Assembly (NCBI GenBank): GCA_029204225.1
Contig: CM055110.1
Location: 20,887,426 to 20,951,425, forward strand
Source: Diphasiastrum complanatum
Taxonomy: Eukaryota; Streptophyta; Lycopodiopsida; Lycopodiales; Lycopodiaceae
Reading direction: 5' to 3'
Length of the DNA stretch: 64,000 nt
Positions 33,677 through 47,100 of this stretch are shown here, in pieces. Below the pieces are notes generated by a model, which worked only from the letters and a program-made list of their open reading frames with translations, made no database searches and was not told where the DNA came from. Every line of letters starts with the position of its first letter. The stretch's first letter is position 1. A program made the position numbers and the translations under genes.

Positions 33677-35189
33677 ATTCTAACATCTAAGACTTATCAG
33701 GTCAATGGCAAAGTTGTGGGACCAATCCTCCTGGGACACCTAATTTTATAACTAATAGTTTGATTTTTATATTTAAAAAAAAGCACATGTATGATTCATA
33801 CAATTCAAACCAAAGCTGCTCACATTTCAAAATGCGTATTCCATAAAGTAGTTGTAACGAAATGCGACACACACACACACACACACACTCACTTCTATGA
33901 ATGAATGGTATTAATGCAAACAAAAACTCAAAGCTCATTGAGTAAACTAAACAGCCAATGTGCGTTATAAGCTTTGCTCAAAATTTTGACTATAATGAAA
34001 AAGTTCTCATAAACATGTGATTATATTATGATGAGAGAGATTTCTAGAAAAATAGATAAAATAAGTGTAGGTGCATGTTAAAGCATGAAGTACTTTAGTA
34101 CCTTCCTGTCTTCTCCAAAAATATAATCGGAATCAAGTTCCCAAAGATCAGCTTGAACAGGAACATAAAGGCACTCAAAAACTACATACACATATCATGC
34201 AAAATCCCATTCTGAAAACTGGCTCTCCAGCTTCTGCCCTAGAGTTTAACTGGAAACAAGTTTAAACTAACAAGTCAACCCAAATCCGAACAAGAACACT
34301 GAAGTGTAGCTATTGTCTAATATCTTACATGTACCCCAAGGCAGACAATTTTTAAACCAATCCCTAATAGATAATCCATGATATTTATAAGGAACTCCCA
34401 AACTCAAAGTGGACTACTGCATCGTCCTGCATTTACTTTCAGACTTGTGCTCATCGTTAGAGCTACTTATTCTACCTCATGAAAGATTTGCGGCACTTTC
34501 AGCATGCTCTTGTTACAGAGACTAATTGTAAATCAAGCCATCCGGCATCCAACTCTAAATGCTGAATAGGTTTCTAACCAATAAAGAAATTTGAGAAGCT
34601 TGATGTAATTGAACATTCAATGCAGTTATGTCACTATCTCATCATTGGAGCTCAAATGATACATCACATTATAGAAGGTAAACAATGAACCATCAAGCCA
34701 CCTAGGAAGCTCAATATGGCTTGGGAAGAACAAGGCTACAAACATTACAGGGAAAACTGGTTACATTATTGTCTTTCCTCTTCCAATTTAAACAAATCTT
34801 CAATACTAAGCAGCACAGAAATTTGGTGACAGCTTATGTACTGACTGGGCTTTCAAAAACTCCTTGTCAGATAGCTCCAGAGGTGCTACTACATGTAAAC
34901 ATGTGAACGTCGCAAGCATTTGTGAGAAGCTCATACCCACTTAGAGCTTTTTGATATATGAAGCTTGTAATTTTTACCACCTGTAAAAAATACTGTACTC
35001 ATTCAGCTATGAATTCAGATTGAGGTTATGTTCTATATTTATTAAGCAAGTCTAATGCTGACCTAGTCTTCATTGGATAGTCATGTATCATCATCCTTCT
35101 AGAACCTTGTTGAGCTTATGACCACTTAGTTTATGCAGCCTTGCAAAAGATGGTCTACCAGCTTACCAAGAAGGTGGATATGAAAAATT
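33677..35189. other. Intergenic DNA downstream of the cyclophilin gene
   Basis: It contains a (CA)n tract near 33868-33892 and otherwise AT-rich sequence. The rightmost few hundred bases are probably the 3' UTR and terminator of the minus-strand cyclophilin gene, but I see no definite polyadenylation signal. Confidence 0.4.
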
Positions 35190-38100
35190 CTACATCTCTC
35201 CACATTCTGCGATCAAACATGCAAGCTTGGGTCGATTATTTGGACCTGTCTGCACGTTTTCTATCTTCCTAACTACCAAGAGCCCCTCTCCTAAGACCCT
35301 CTGCAGAAAAATATGTAAGCACAGGTTAGCAGAACTTGAGCTTGAAACTTTTGAGAGATGAAAGATCATTAAGCTCAAAAAACCTCGCATACTCTCTTGC
35401 AAAGGTCATGTCAGTGAATCTTGTCTTTGGCTTGACAAGAGGTGAATTTCCTACACTAAACATGGTGAATAAACAGAGAAAAATAAGCTTATTTTAATTA
35501 AAGTACACTATCCAATAAGAGAAAATATAGAAAGTATGATCATACCCCGAACACTACATGCTTGTTGTCAAGCCAGTCGCACTTGGCACATGTTATGAAG
35601 AACTGCAACAAGACGACAGAGCTGGTTGAAGAATAGTCAAAAATCTAGCAAAAAAGTTGCGAGCTACTCACAAAATTTACTTATGTAATTTCAAGGTTTA
35701 TCTGATATACAATAGCCTAGCCTTGCATTATGGTTAGTCTTGATTCCATAGGCTGATAATACAGACTTTAGTGAACCAGCTAAAAATACAACAAACTTCA
35801 AACCAATCATTTTAGCTCATAGTTGAATAAAAAATGCCCCACAAGGGTAGAATACCTGACAGCCATTTGTTGAAGGACCACTATTTGCCTGCAAACAGGA
35901 AAAAAATCAGTGAGGCTACTTAAACATCAATAAGGTATTGCTTAAGAGGTAACCATAACTTTGCAAGAATAAGCCTGCAATCAAGTTTGGACAATTAGTA
36001 GCATCACCCTGAGAAGTTAAGCGTAAGCTATAATCTTATCAAGGATATTTAGAGGCACAACTTTGAAGGATTCTAACTAAGGACATGGGGAAATTGTTTG
36101 AATAAAAATTTCACTATTGCAAATAGAAGCCTAAAGAAGCTTTCCAAATATCAGTTCGAGAACAAAGATGATGTTATAGAAACTGTAGGAAAGGCACTGT
36201 GATCAAAATGAAAAAGAAGAGTTGAAATTATGCTGCTGTAACTGCTTTGATTGATAGTTCGTCATTCTCACCTTCTGACCGAGTAGCTCGGTAGTACAAA
36301 TGCAATTTTAACGTTGACAAGGAAAAATCTCTAAGTCTTCAACAACATCTTTGTCACAAATCCTAGGCTAGATGAGTTTTTCAAGTGGTTCATGGCACCA
36401 AAAAGGAGAGCAAACAAAACCCTCAACACTCGCGTGGTTGCAAACTAGACAAGTCAAAGTAGTGTACTCCCATTAGTGTTATACACATATAGGACCTGGG
36501 CCAGTTACCAACTTGTAGGGCACAGAACCTCTTAGAACCCATAACCCTCATTTTCAGTAGGTTCTTGTGAGGGCCTCCAGCTAGCATTAGAAGAGACATT
36601 GCTCGTCGTTAACAATTTATGATTATAGTGTCACTTACAATCTGTGGGAGATGCTAGCAGTATTCCGGGAGCATTCCGGATTGGAACGACTTTTTTTTAT
36701 TGTTAATTCTTTTTTGGTGTATTTTAATGTACTGTAAGGATTTAAAAAAAATTTCATTGCACATTACAATTCGCTGTGAATTGTGAATCTTCATCCATAC
36801 TATAATTCATATCAGACTAGTAACTATAGGAATTCGGGAACTCCGAAAAATCAGACAAACGTAACCAACTACCATGATCCATCCAAAACCGACAAAGAGG
36901 CTAACATCTGAAGAATTCTATACTTCAAGTCTTCAACAAACTGATATCATATATGTTTTGAAACTTTAAAGCAATCACATAATACAAACTACAGTGCTAA
37001 GTGTATATGATACAAAAACATGAAAACTGAACCACATTCCACACATGCCTCATAAGAATGATCAATATGTCATAGACGGTAAAGGTCTGAAAGCCTCTGA
37101 TATATATCAAGGAGTGGGCCACTAGCCAAGTACACGAGTATGATAGATGGACAATGGACTCAAAGTCATAGACATGTGACATGAAATAAAACCCTAAATC
37201 TCTATGACTCAGAGTAATCACGATCAGATGAGGATTCCTCCTCATCACTATCATTGGTAGATGAGTAGGAAGATAGGGAATCTTCCTCGAGGATGCGCTG
37301 CTGTGTCTCTGAACCTTTGCCCTTGCCTCTGACTACTAGGGCTGCTAGGGCTGCTGCTCCCTCTGCCTGGGATAATTGTATGGATGTGGATTTAGCTTAG
37401 TTTCTTGCTTTCTTTCCTTATGCATTGTGGATTAGTGGTGGATTAGCTCTCTTGTTTGTGGATTAAAGTAGAATTCAAGCATTCGAGTAAACTATATAGG
37501 CTTAGATCTTGCAAATCCATTTACATTCTAGTCCTTGATGTTCTTGGGAAGCCCAAGAATCAAGAAATGTGTGTTTCTTGATTCTTGTTCTTTGAAATGC
37601 TTTCTAATTTAGCTTCTTAGTTCTTGATTATGTTATGCATCTTATAACCATATTGCCAAATCTTTTCAGTTTATGATACCTCCTAATCAAAATCATGTTT
37701 TTCACATCTTTATCTCTGGAGCTGACCTGCACACGTTTGGTTTCCCTAGAGGACCAAAACACGATCCAAAAACACTTCAAACAAATTGAATCCACAACGT
37801 AATTCAAAATACATAGATCCAATGGATAATTGGAAAAACAAAGATGGTTACCGCATCGAGGCCATCAATGATAAGGCCTTGGTAGCTACATGCGCATATC
37901 TGACAAAATCTACATAGCGCTATAGGTCCAAGATCATGCGCCTATCAATGACGCTTTTCCACATGATGGCTGACTCCCGACTGCACAATCAGAGCCTTTA
38001 TGATTGGGCCCAGTTTGCTTTCAACTGCCTCCATGATTGTATCAGAAACAAACAAAACCTCCACCATATTGGGCTATCTTCTGACTGACGTCACCTTGCA

Positions 38101-41100
38101 GCAGTTGAGCCATCGACCTAGAGTTCAAGATCAGTTGCAGCTAGCCGATAAAGCTTGGGAGACCCCCTCAAAACTAGCCAAGAAGACCAAGTCTACTTCT
38201 AGGCCAACTGCACAAGAAACAACACAAGCGGGTTCTCAAAAGAGGAAGAGTTCCTCCTCTAAACAAGGGCCAGCTACAAAGCAACAAAAAACCGGCCCAA
38301 CGAAGCTTACACTGAGAAAGACACCCACGTCCTTTGCATCACAGACAAAGGATCTTTCTGCTGAAGAGTCTTCTGCTCAACAAGAAGACACCCCAACATT
38401 GGTCCACCAACCACCTCCCACACGACAATCCGGGCCAAAGCTCAAGATGAAAGCGAAGCGACATAGTTTCTCAGATGAGACAGAGTCCGACGATACGGAG
38501 TCCGAAGGACAAAAGCTCGTACGCAAACCCAGAGCAAAGAAAGAAGTCACACAATCTCCATAGACAACATCTGGATTAGAACATTCCCAAGAAACGAGCT
38601 CCTCATCAGATACGGCATCACAACAACAATAATCACCGACTCATGTCGTAGATGCTACAGTTACCAACATAGCTGACGACACAGCTGTTGATTCCCAAAT
38701 TATTCCATTAAAATTCAATTGCAACTCCACCGTGTCTAGATACTACGCCTACACCTCCACGATCACCAAAGCCACAAGCAATCCAAGCACAACAGTTGGC
38801 AACCACAACCGAGCAGCAAACTGACTTGACAAAAGTCAACAGAAGCAGTGGTGCAACAACTACCAAAATCCCCACCAGCAACAATTTTTTGGGGGGGGAG
38901 GGAGATAAGAGCGACAAGCCCAAAGAGCTGCCGATAAACGAGGAACCACAAGAGCATACAAAGCAGGTACACATCATTACGGACATGTCGGCCTATTTTG
39001 ACGCCGAAGACCTGTTAGAAGAGGATGTCGACACCGATGAAAGGAAGGAAGACCAGCTTGGGGGAAGCCAACTCTTACCAGATACCATTGCCACCTCCAC
39101 CCAACTTGCCACTCCATCCATCACCCTTGCATCCACTACCACCGTTTCTATCCCTCCAACATTGCCATTACCACCCCCACCCTCTCAAGCACCTTCTTTG
39201 CCACCCCACCCCACCTCCGACAAATATCCCATCCTTGCCCATCCCGAGGAACTCTCAGAGGCAGCCAAGTGATCCATACTAAGTCTATCTAAGACCAACT
39301 ATCACCTACATTGGCTAGTAAGCCAACACAAAGAGTTGGAAAATAAAGTCAAGCAGCAAAAGCAAATCATAGAAGAGCAGAAAAGGCAAATCCAAAGGAA
39401 AGAGAACAATGCTGAGGAGGAGAAAATAACAGTTAAAGAGCTACGAGCCACCATGGGCAAGCAAGCTCGAGAGCTAAATGAAGTCCAAGATCAACTTAAG
39501 CAACAGATCGACCAAGTTTGTGATGGGTCATTGATAGAATTCACAAATCGGAGTAGACTGCAAGAAGCTATGCTTCACAAACTGAAAACTAAGATAACAA
39601 TGGAGGTGGGCTCCCATCTGTTCTTATAGAGACTGCCACAATCAAAAGCAAAAGCTATCCTTCTACGATAGCAATTGGAATACTAATTATGAAGTCTTAA
39701 CAATAGAAATCTATGCTATCTTAGTTAGAATAGATTTCTATACTATTCTAGCAAAATTGGTACTAACTTCGATACCTATACTAATAGATAGTACTTATAC
39801 TAAAAATAGAAATAGGCCTGCAAGAAGCTATGCTTCACAAACTGAAAACTAAGATAACAATGGAGGTGGGCGCCCATCTGTTCTTATAGAGACTGCCACA
39901 ATCAAAAGCAAAAGCTATCCTTCTACAATAGCAATTGGAATACTAATTATGAAGTCTTAACAATAGAAATCTATGCTATCTTAGTTAGAATAGATTTCTA
40001 TACTATTCTAGCAAAATTGGTACTAACTTCGATACCTATACTAAAAATAGATAGTACCTATACTAAAAAATAGAAATAGGCCTTCTAGCACGCAGGCTGG
40101 CCTCTACAATGAATTAATTAACCATTAATTCCTAACACTCCCCCTTAATGGATAATTGATTATCAATAACACCTAGGAGTGTCCTAAACTTCTCAAATTT
40201 TTCACGACCAAGTCCTTTTGTGAAGATATTTGCAACTTGATCATTGGTGTCGCAGTAGATCAACCAGCTTCACACTTATCTATAGAACCATCAAACTTAA
40301 ACTTGGTTCTATACATCCACTTGCAACCTGCTGGAAGTACAACAAGATCCCATGTCTCATTTTTCATGATAGAACTGTACTCCTCATCCATAGCAGTCTT
40401 CCAAACTTGTTCCTTTGCAACATCTTCATAAAATAAAGGATCCTTTGAATCCAACACTGAAGCCATAAACACATAATGCGTTTCTTCTCCATCTTCACAA
40501 TAGTTGACACTTGAACGTGTCAATCTCTTAGCTCCTTGTTGACTCGATTCTCCCTCATCCAACATTTGACTATCTTGTATAGTCTCACAATACCATCTTG
40601 GTAACTTCTTTGTAGGTGATGTAGAAGGAGAATATATATCAAATACTCTTGACCTTTCCTTACGTTTACCAAGATCCACCTGTGTACCCTTGGTACAACT
40701 TGTGTAGAAGCTGTATCACATGGACCTGTATCTTCTTGAACATCATCTATAATAGGAGTTTTTGATGTAGGAGAAAATACATCCTCCTCATGATCTTCTA
40801 GGTTAGAAGACTCACTTTCCTCAAACACAACATCCCTGCTCATAATCACCTTCTTACTGGTAAGATTATAAAGACGATATGCCTTCTCTTCCTCACCATA
40901 ACCCAGAAATAAACACTTGATTGCCTTTGAATCAAGTTTTTGACGATTATCTTTAGGAATATGAGCATATGCAATACAACCAAAAACTCGTAGATGATCC
41001 ACTTTAGGTTTTATACCTGTGAAAGCTTCTTTTGGAGTTCAATTTAGAACAGCTTTTGTAGGACTTCTGTTAAGTAAGTAAACTGTTGTACTAACTGCTT

Positions 41101-44100
41101 CGCCCCACAAATGATTCTTGAGGTTCTTACCTCGTAGCATGCTTAGAGCACTTACCACAATAGACATGTTCTTTCTCTCGGCTACTCCATTATGTTGTGG
41201 TGTATCACTCGAATTCCTGATTCCATTGTCTCTTGATTCCATGTTCTTTGCAGAATTCCTGGAATTCTGTAGATATGAACTCACCTCCCTTATCTGAACG
41301 TAGAATCTTGATCTGCTTTCATGTCTGCTTCTCAACAAGTGATTTGAACTGAGTAAAGAACTTAAAAGCTTGACTCTTATACTCAAGCAAGTATATCCAT
41401 ACCTTCTTGGAAAAATCATCCACAAATACCATGAAGTGGGATGCTCCCCCTATAGACTCAGTCTGCATGGGACCACATAAGTCTGTATGAACAAGCTCCA
41501 AGATCTCCTTGGCTCTATATGCTCCATCCTTAGGAAATTGCATACGATGATGCTTGCCCATAACACATCCTTCATAGATTTTTTCCAAAGATACAATATT
41601 AGGTAATCCTATTACCATATTATTGTCTTTTAGAACCTGTAAGCTTTTATAGTTCAGATGTCCAAACCTTTCATGCCACATCTTGCTCTCCATGCTATCA
41701 GAAGCTGCACAAACCTGATGATCCGATGTAGATGCATCAAGTTTATAAAGTCGACCTTCCAAAGATCCTGTGACCACAACTTTGTAACCTTTGTTTTTGT
41801 CTTTGATAAGACACTTCTGATCATCAAACTCAACTTTCATGTTTTGTTTACTGATAGCAGAAACTGAAAGTAAATTCTTCTTCAAACCTGGAACATAGAG
41901 AACATTCTTACTTTCTCCTATACCCCCTGAAGGTAAATGTACTCTCACTATACCTCAATCTTTGATGTCGTAAGAAGAATTGTCTCCAAGCTTGACATGT
42001 GCATTTACACCAGTGTCATCAAACTATGTATACCACTCACGACGTGGTGTCATATGTTGCGTTGCTCCAAAATCAATGTACCAACAATCATTAGAGTTCT
42101 CTGATGTTGAAGCTGAGAATAACTCATAGCATCCCACAACTTCACTTTTGTCTTCGTCTTCAATAAAGTTGCCTGACTGCTTCTTCTTGTCCTGGATTGC
42201 CTTCTTTTTCCTGCACTCAAATGCAAAATGACCATATTTACCACAAAAGTTACAATTCCCATTTCCCTTTGAAAAGGACTTCGAACTGTCTCCTTTTTCC
42301 GAATTGTCCTTGCTTTCCTGCTTCTGATCCCTTTTACCACCTTTCTTCTTGCCCTTCTTACCTTGAGTTTTGGCAAAGAAACCTAGCTCCTTGAAATCTT
42401 CCCTAGACATCAAATTTTGTCTTCGTAACTCTTCTTGAAGTAGCAAACCATTCAGCTCATCGAATGTCGGCGATCTCTCCCTCAAACTCAGTGTCATAAC
42501 AAAGTTCTGATATAAAACAATTTGTACAAGAGTATTGTCAAGTACAATTTCCCCTATAGAAGACAACTGATCTCTTAGATCCTTCACCCTGGTAATAAAG
42601 TAGCTTATAACCAGGTATGAAGTTAATTACTCAGGAAGGTAATTCAAAGGGCGACAGTACTTGATGCACGTGACTTCTGAGGGCAAACACGTTTTGTTGC
42701 AGGTTTATCTGAGGCAGTTTTCAAGACAGAAGTTACAATTCCCATTTCCCTTTGAAAAGGACTTCGAACTGTCTCCTTTTTCCGAATTGTCCTTGCTTTC
42801 CTGCTTCTGATCCCTTTTACCACCTTTCTTCTTGCCCTTCTTACCTTGAGTTTTGGCAAAGAAACCCAACTCCTTGAAATTTTCCCTAGACATCAAATTT
42901 TGTCTTCGTAACTCTTCTTGAAGTAGCAAACCATTCAGCTCGTCGAATGTCGGCGATCTCTCCCTCAAACTCAGTGTCATAACAAAGTTCTGATATAAAA
43001 CAATTTGTACAAGAGTATTGTCAAGTACAATTTCCCCTATAGAAGACAACTGATCTCTTAGATCCTTCACCCTGGTAATAAAGTAGCTTATAACCAGGTA
43101 TGAAGTTAATTACTCAGGAAGGTAATTCGAAGGGCGGCAGTACTTGATGCACGTGACTTCTGAGGGCAGACACGTTTTGTTGCAGGTTTATCTGAGGTAG
43201 TTTTCAAGACAGAGGTATTACCTGAGGGTGGTGGTATCTAAGAAGGCAGATCTGTTGCAGGCAATTTTCAAGGCAGAGGTATTACATGAGGGCGGTGGTA
43301 TCTGAGAAGGCATCATCTGGCATAGGTAGGCAGCAACTGGTGCAGGTCATATCTGCAGCAAAGGAGGCAACAACTGAGATCATTGTTATCTGGGACAGGT
43401 AGCAATCAGATAGGTGTTATTTGAGGGCGGCAGAATCTGGATAGGTCAGATCAGAACCAGACAAATTCTATCTAGGACAGGCAGAAATCAGATAGGTGTT
43501 ATCTGAGGGCGGCAGAACCTGGACAGGTCAGAACCATACAGGTTCTATCTAGTACAGGCAGAGATCAGATAGGTGTTATCTGAGGGAGATCAAATCAGAC
43601 AGATTCTATCTGGCACAACAAACAGGCAAATCTGAGGCAAGTAGTATCTGGACAGGTGCTATCCAGGGAAGGCGACAATTAGTAGATTGTTGCATGCAAA
43701 CATATTCCTAGTAGAAATCCTATCATTTTTTAAGATGGGGAGTTTGCATGAATTTGTTTTACCGGAGTCAAGCAAGTTAGATGGATCTAACTACGGCTTG
43801 TGGAAGTTCAAACTTCAAAATATACTTCAGGACAAAGATTATTGGGAAATTGTCATGGGACAAGAGGTGATGGCTCACGGTCTCAATGATCAAGATAGAA
43901 GGACATTTGAGAAGCGGGTGCAACGTGCACATCATATCATCGATTTATCCGTGACGGATAAGGCTAAGGTTATTCCTCTGATCAGGAATGCAGTCGGGCC
44001 TAAGGATGCATGGGATATTCTTGTGAATGATAGTGAGGAAGAATCATTATCATATGAGTCATTACCTAAATCATTGAATAGAAGTTCTTGTTTGAAAAAA

Positions 44101-47100
44101 GAGAATACTTCAAACATCCTTATGTTGAAGGTACTAATGATTTTTTTCATGGCTTCTAATGTTTTTGAGGTTTCTACTTCTTATGATGCAATCATTAATA
44201 TTCAAGAACAAAGCTCGTCGCTCGAGACTTACTCACCGTGTCATATGTATTCCTAAGAATATCCTATGCATCCTTAGGCCCAACTGCATTCCTGATCAGA
44301 GGAATAACCTTAACCTTATCCGTCACGGATAAGTTGATGATATGATGCGCATGTTGCACCCGCTTCTCAAATGTCCTTCTATCGTGATCATTGAGACCGT
44401 GAGCCATCACCTCTTGTCCCATGACAATTTCCCAATAATCTTTGTCCTGAAGTATATTCTGAAGTTTGAACTTCCACAAGCTGTAGTTAGATCCATCTAA
44501 CTTTCTTGACTCCGGTAAAACAAATTCATGCAAACTCCCCATCTTTGTCGTACAAAAAATGATAGGATTTCTACTAGGAATATGTTTGCATGCAACAATC
44601 TATTAATTGTCGCCTTCCCTGGATAGCAACTGTCCAGATACTACCTGCCTCAGATTTGCCTGTCTGCTGTTCCAAATAGAACCTATCTGGTTCTGACCTG
44701 AATCTGATTTGATCTCCCTCATATAACACCTGTCTGATCTCTGCCTGTTCCAGATAGAACCTGTCTGGTTCTGAGCAGTCCAGGTTCTGCCGCCCTCAGA
44801 TAACACCTATCTAATTTCTGCCTGTCCCAGATAGAATCTGTCTGGTTCTGATCTGACCTGTCCAGATTCTGCCGCCCTCAGATAACACCTATCTGATTGC
44901 TGCCTGTCCCAGATACACGGATCTCAATTGTTGCCTCCTTTGCTACAGATATGACCTGCAACAGTTGCTGCCTACTTGCGCCAGATAGAACCTATCTGGT
45001 TCTGACCTTTCCAGGTTCTGCCGCCCTCAGATAACACCTATCTGATTTCTGCCTGTCCCAAATAGAATCTATCTGGTTCTGATCTGACCTGTCCAGATTC
45101 TGCCGCCCTCAGATAACACCTATCTGATTGCTGCCTGTCCCAGATAACACTGATCTCAGTTGTTGCCTCCTTTGCTGCAGATATGACCTGCACCAGTTGC
45201 TGCCTACCTGCGCCAGATGTTGCCTTCTCAAATACCACCGCCCTCAGGTGATACCTCTGCCCTGAAAATTGCCTGCAACAGATCTGCCTTCTTGGATACC
45301 ACCGCCCTCAAGTAATACCTATGTCCTAAAAACTGCCTCAAGTAAACCTGCAACAAAACCTGTCTTCCCTCAGAAGTCACATGCAACAAGTATTGCCGCC
45401 CTCAGAAGTACCTTCCTCTGCTGCTACCGCCCTCAGGTAAAGCCTGCACCAGTTGCTGCCTTCACTAGATGTGACCTGCACCAACACCTTCCGTAGATCC
45501 CGATCTTAGGAACCCTGCTCTGATACCATGATAGAATTCACAGATCGGAGTAGACTAATCTTATTAGTACTCACGCAAAACATCAAACACAAGAGGAAGA
45601 AGAGAGAGACTGCAAGAAGCTATGCTTCACAAACTAAAAATTGAGATAACAATGGAGGTGGGCGCCCATCTGCTCTTATAGAGACTGCCCACAATCAAAA
45701 GCAATTGGAATACTAATTATGAAGTCTTAACAATAGAAATCTATGCTATCTTACTTAAAATAGATTTCTATACTATTCTAGCAAAATTGGTACTAACTTA
45801 GGTACCTATACTAAAAATAGATAGTACCTATACTAAAAATAGAAATAGGCCTTCTAGCACGCAGGCTGCCCTCTACAATGAATTAATTAACCATTAATTC
45901 CAAAAGTCATCTGGAGCAATGATGGTTGATATCCCTCCAGTGAAGCCGGAAGACATTCAAATACAGCCCCCGACTTCTGATGTTAGAGCAAACTAATAAT
46001 TTGAGTAGAGTAGTAGTCCCAGCCAGTATGCGTCAACAACAGGTTAAAGCATTTCTAGATGCTCCAAGTTTGTACTGGGAATCTTAACCAACTCTTAAGC
46101 ATCATATAAAAGTTTATCTAACTTGTAAAATGGGTTTTGCCGATTTGATTTTGAGTTATGAAGTGCATACAATGCTAATAAACATATCTTAAGTTACGGC
46201 AAAGAAAATTCTGAACCATATATTGTGCTCCTGTTCAGAATGCAGAATGCTTCTAAGATTTGATATCAATTTATTACAGTGAAGAACACACCATGGGATA
46301 GCAGACCTGCTCCTTTCTAATGCCTAAACTATATTTTACACTAAATAAATGACAAGTTCAAAATTTGTGCTTCACAAATATATGCATAGTGGACTTCAAG
46401 AATCCATGCAGGAAAGAAAACTTTTTTGTATGCCTATGGCAGTCAGGTTAAAATATGAAACATGTACTTTGTACGTCTAATGCTAGGTTATTGCAAAAAA
46501 CATATATATTATTTAGCTTCGAAACCTACCATGGAAAGCAGGCCCGCTCCAGTATGCTTTGCAATAAAATTCTCATCATCAAACCTGCTACCATAAATGC
46601 TCACACAACCTGTACCATCTCCCTGGATATTAGTTGCCACAATAAAAACACAAGTTAGGCAATACTATGATATTCAATATATTACATTCCAGAGTACAAT
46701 TATGAGCACAACACATTCACCATTGACACACTAGCTCAGCTCAAAGGTACACCAACTTAAGCTAGATGATGAGAAGAGCGAGAAAACAGATAGACAGCAT
46801 GCTGCAAGCCCATGTGGTCAGCACGACACTTACGCACACACGTCAACATCAGAGAAATAGCATTGCGCAGGCAAAACAACTCTCATCATCAAATCTGGCA
46901 TCAATTTAAGCTCCAAAGGGAGAAGTAAATATGCACACAAATAGAGTCCTCACATCTACTCTCTCAGTTCATGGACACACAAATCTGCCTTCAAGAGTAG
47001 CTTGATAAGCAGATACACACATATTGCTGCGAACCATTGTGCCAAATGATGCATGCCAGCTCCAGCCAGATGAGAAATAGTGGACTCACATATGTTTTGG

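Larger units (their letters stand above)
43125..45420. repeat. Large inverted repeat of copia leader and gag start
   Basis: The left arm (about 43125-44020) and right arm (about 44256-45420) are reverse complements over the leader repeats and the first 90 or so gag codons. The gag ATG is at 43735 on the plus strand and at 44542 on the minus strand. Both read [12 protein letters not shown] then KLDGSNY, with few substitutions between arms. A spacer of about 235 bp separates them. The right arm is longer through extra leader repeats. Any transcript of either strand would form a hairpin of roughly 0.9 kb. Confidence 0.9.
39532..45905 (-). mobile_element. Rearranged Ty1/copia element in the cyclophilin intron
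   Basis: The minus-strand element runs from the 5' LTR (45529-45905) through PBS, leader, gag, protease, integrase and RT remnants to the 3' LTR (39532-40137). It is flanked by a perfect 5-bp duplication GTCAT (39527-39531 and 45906-45910). Removing the element and one GTCAT leaves the interrupted ORF in frame. Internally it carries an inverted duplication of leader plus gag start, a 483-bp tandem duplication, and deletion of most RT and RNase H. It shares the transcription direction of the cyclophilin gene. It cannot move on its own. Confidence 0.9.
35889..46529 (-). other. 10.6-kb cyclophilin intron filled with transposons
   Basis: This intron lies between the exon ending ...GLLSM and the exon starting [11 protein letters not shown], with donor ATG|GTAGG at 46530/46529 and acceptor TTTGCAG at 35889-35895. 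It contains a terminal-exon-like remnant (37202-37365), an unidentified ORF (37822-39531 continuing at 45906), and a 6.4-kb copia element. Splicing must remove all of it for the gene to work. Confidence 0.85.

Noticed and set aside
37822-39270. Host protein-coding gene nested in the cyclophilin intron
   Set aside because: Multiple stops and frame changes, no introns that repair them, and low-complexity composition fit a decayed transposon ORF better.
44600-45480. CRISPR-like regularly spaced repeats
   Set aside because: The repeats are degenerate, variable in length and contiguous, lie in a eukaryotic retroelement leader, and have no unique spacers.
46280-46330. Decayed duplicate of a cyclophilin exon ('accatgggatagcagacctgctcc' resembles the exon edge at 46528)
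   Set aside because: Similarity covers only about 25 bases and does not continue into the exon.
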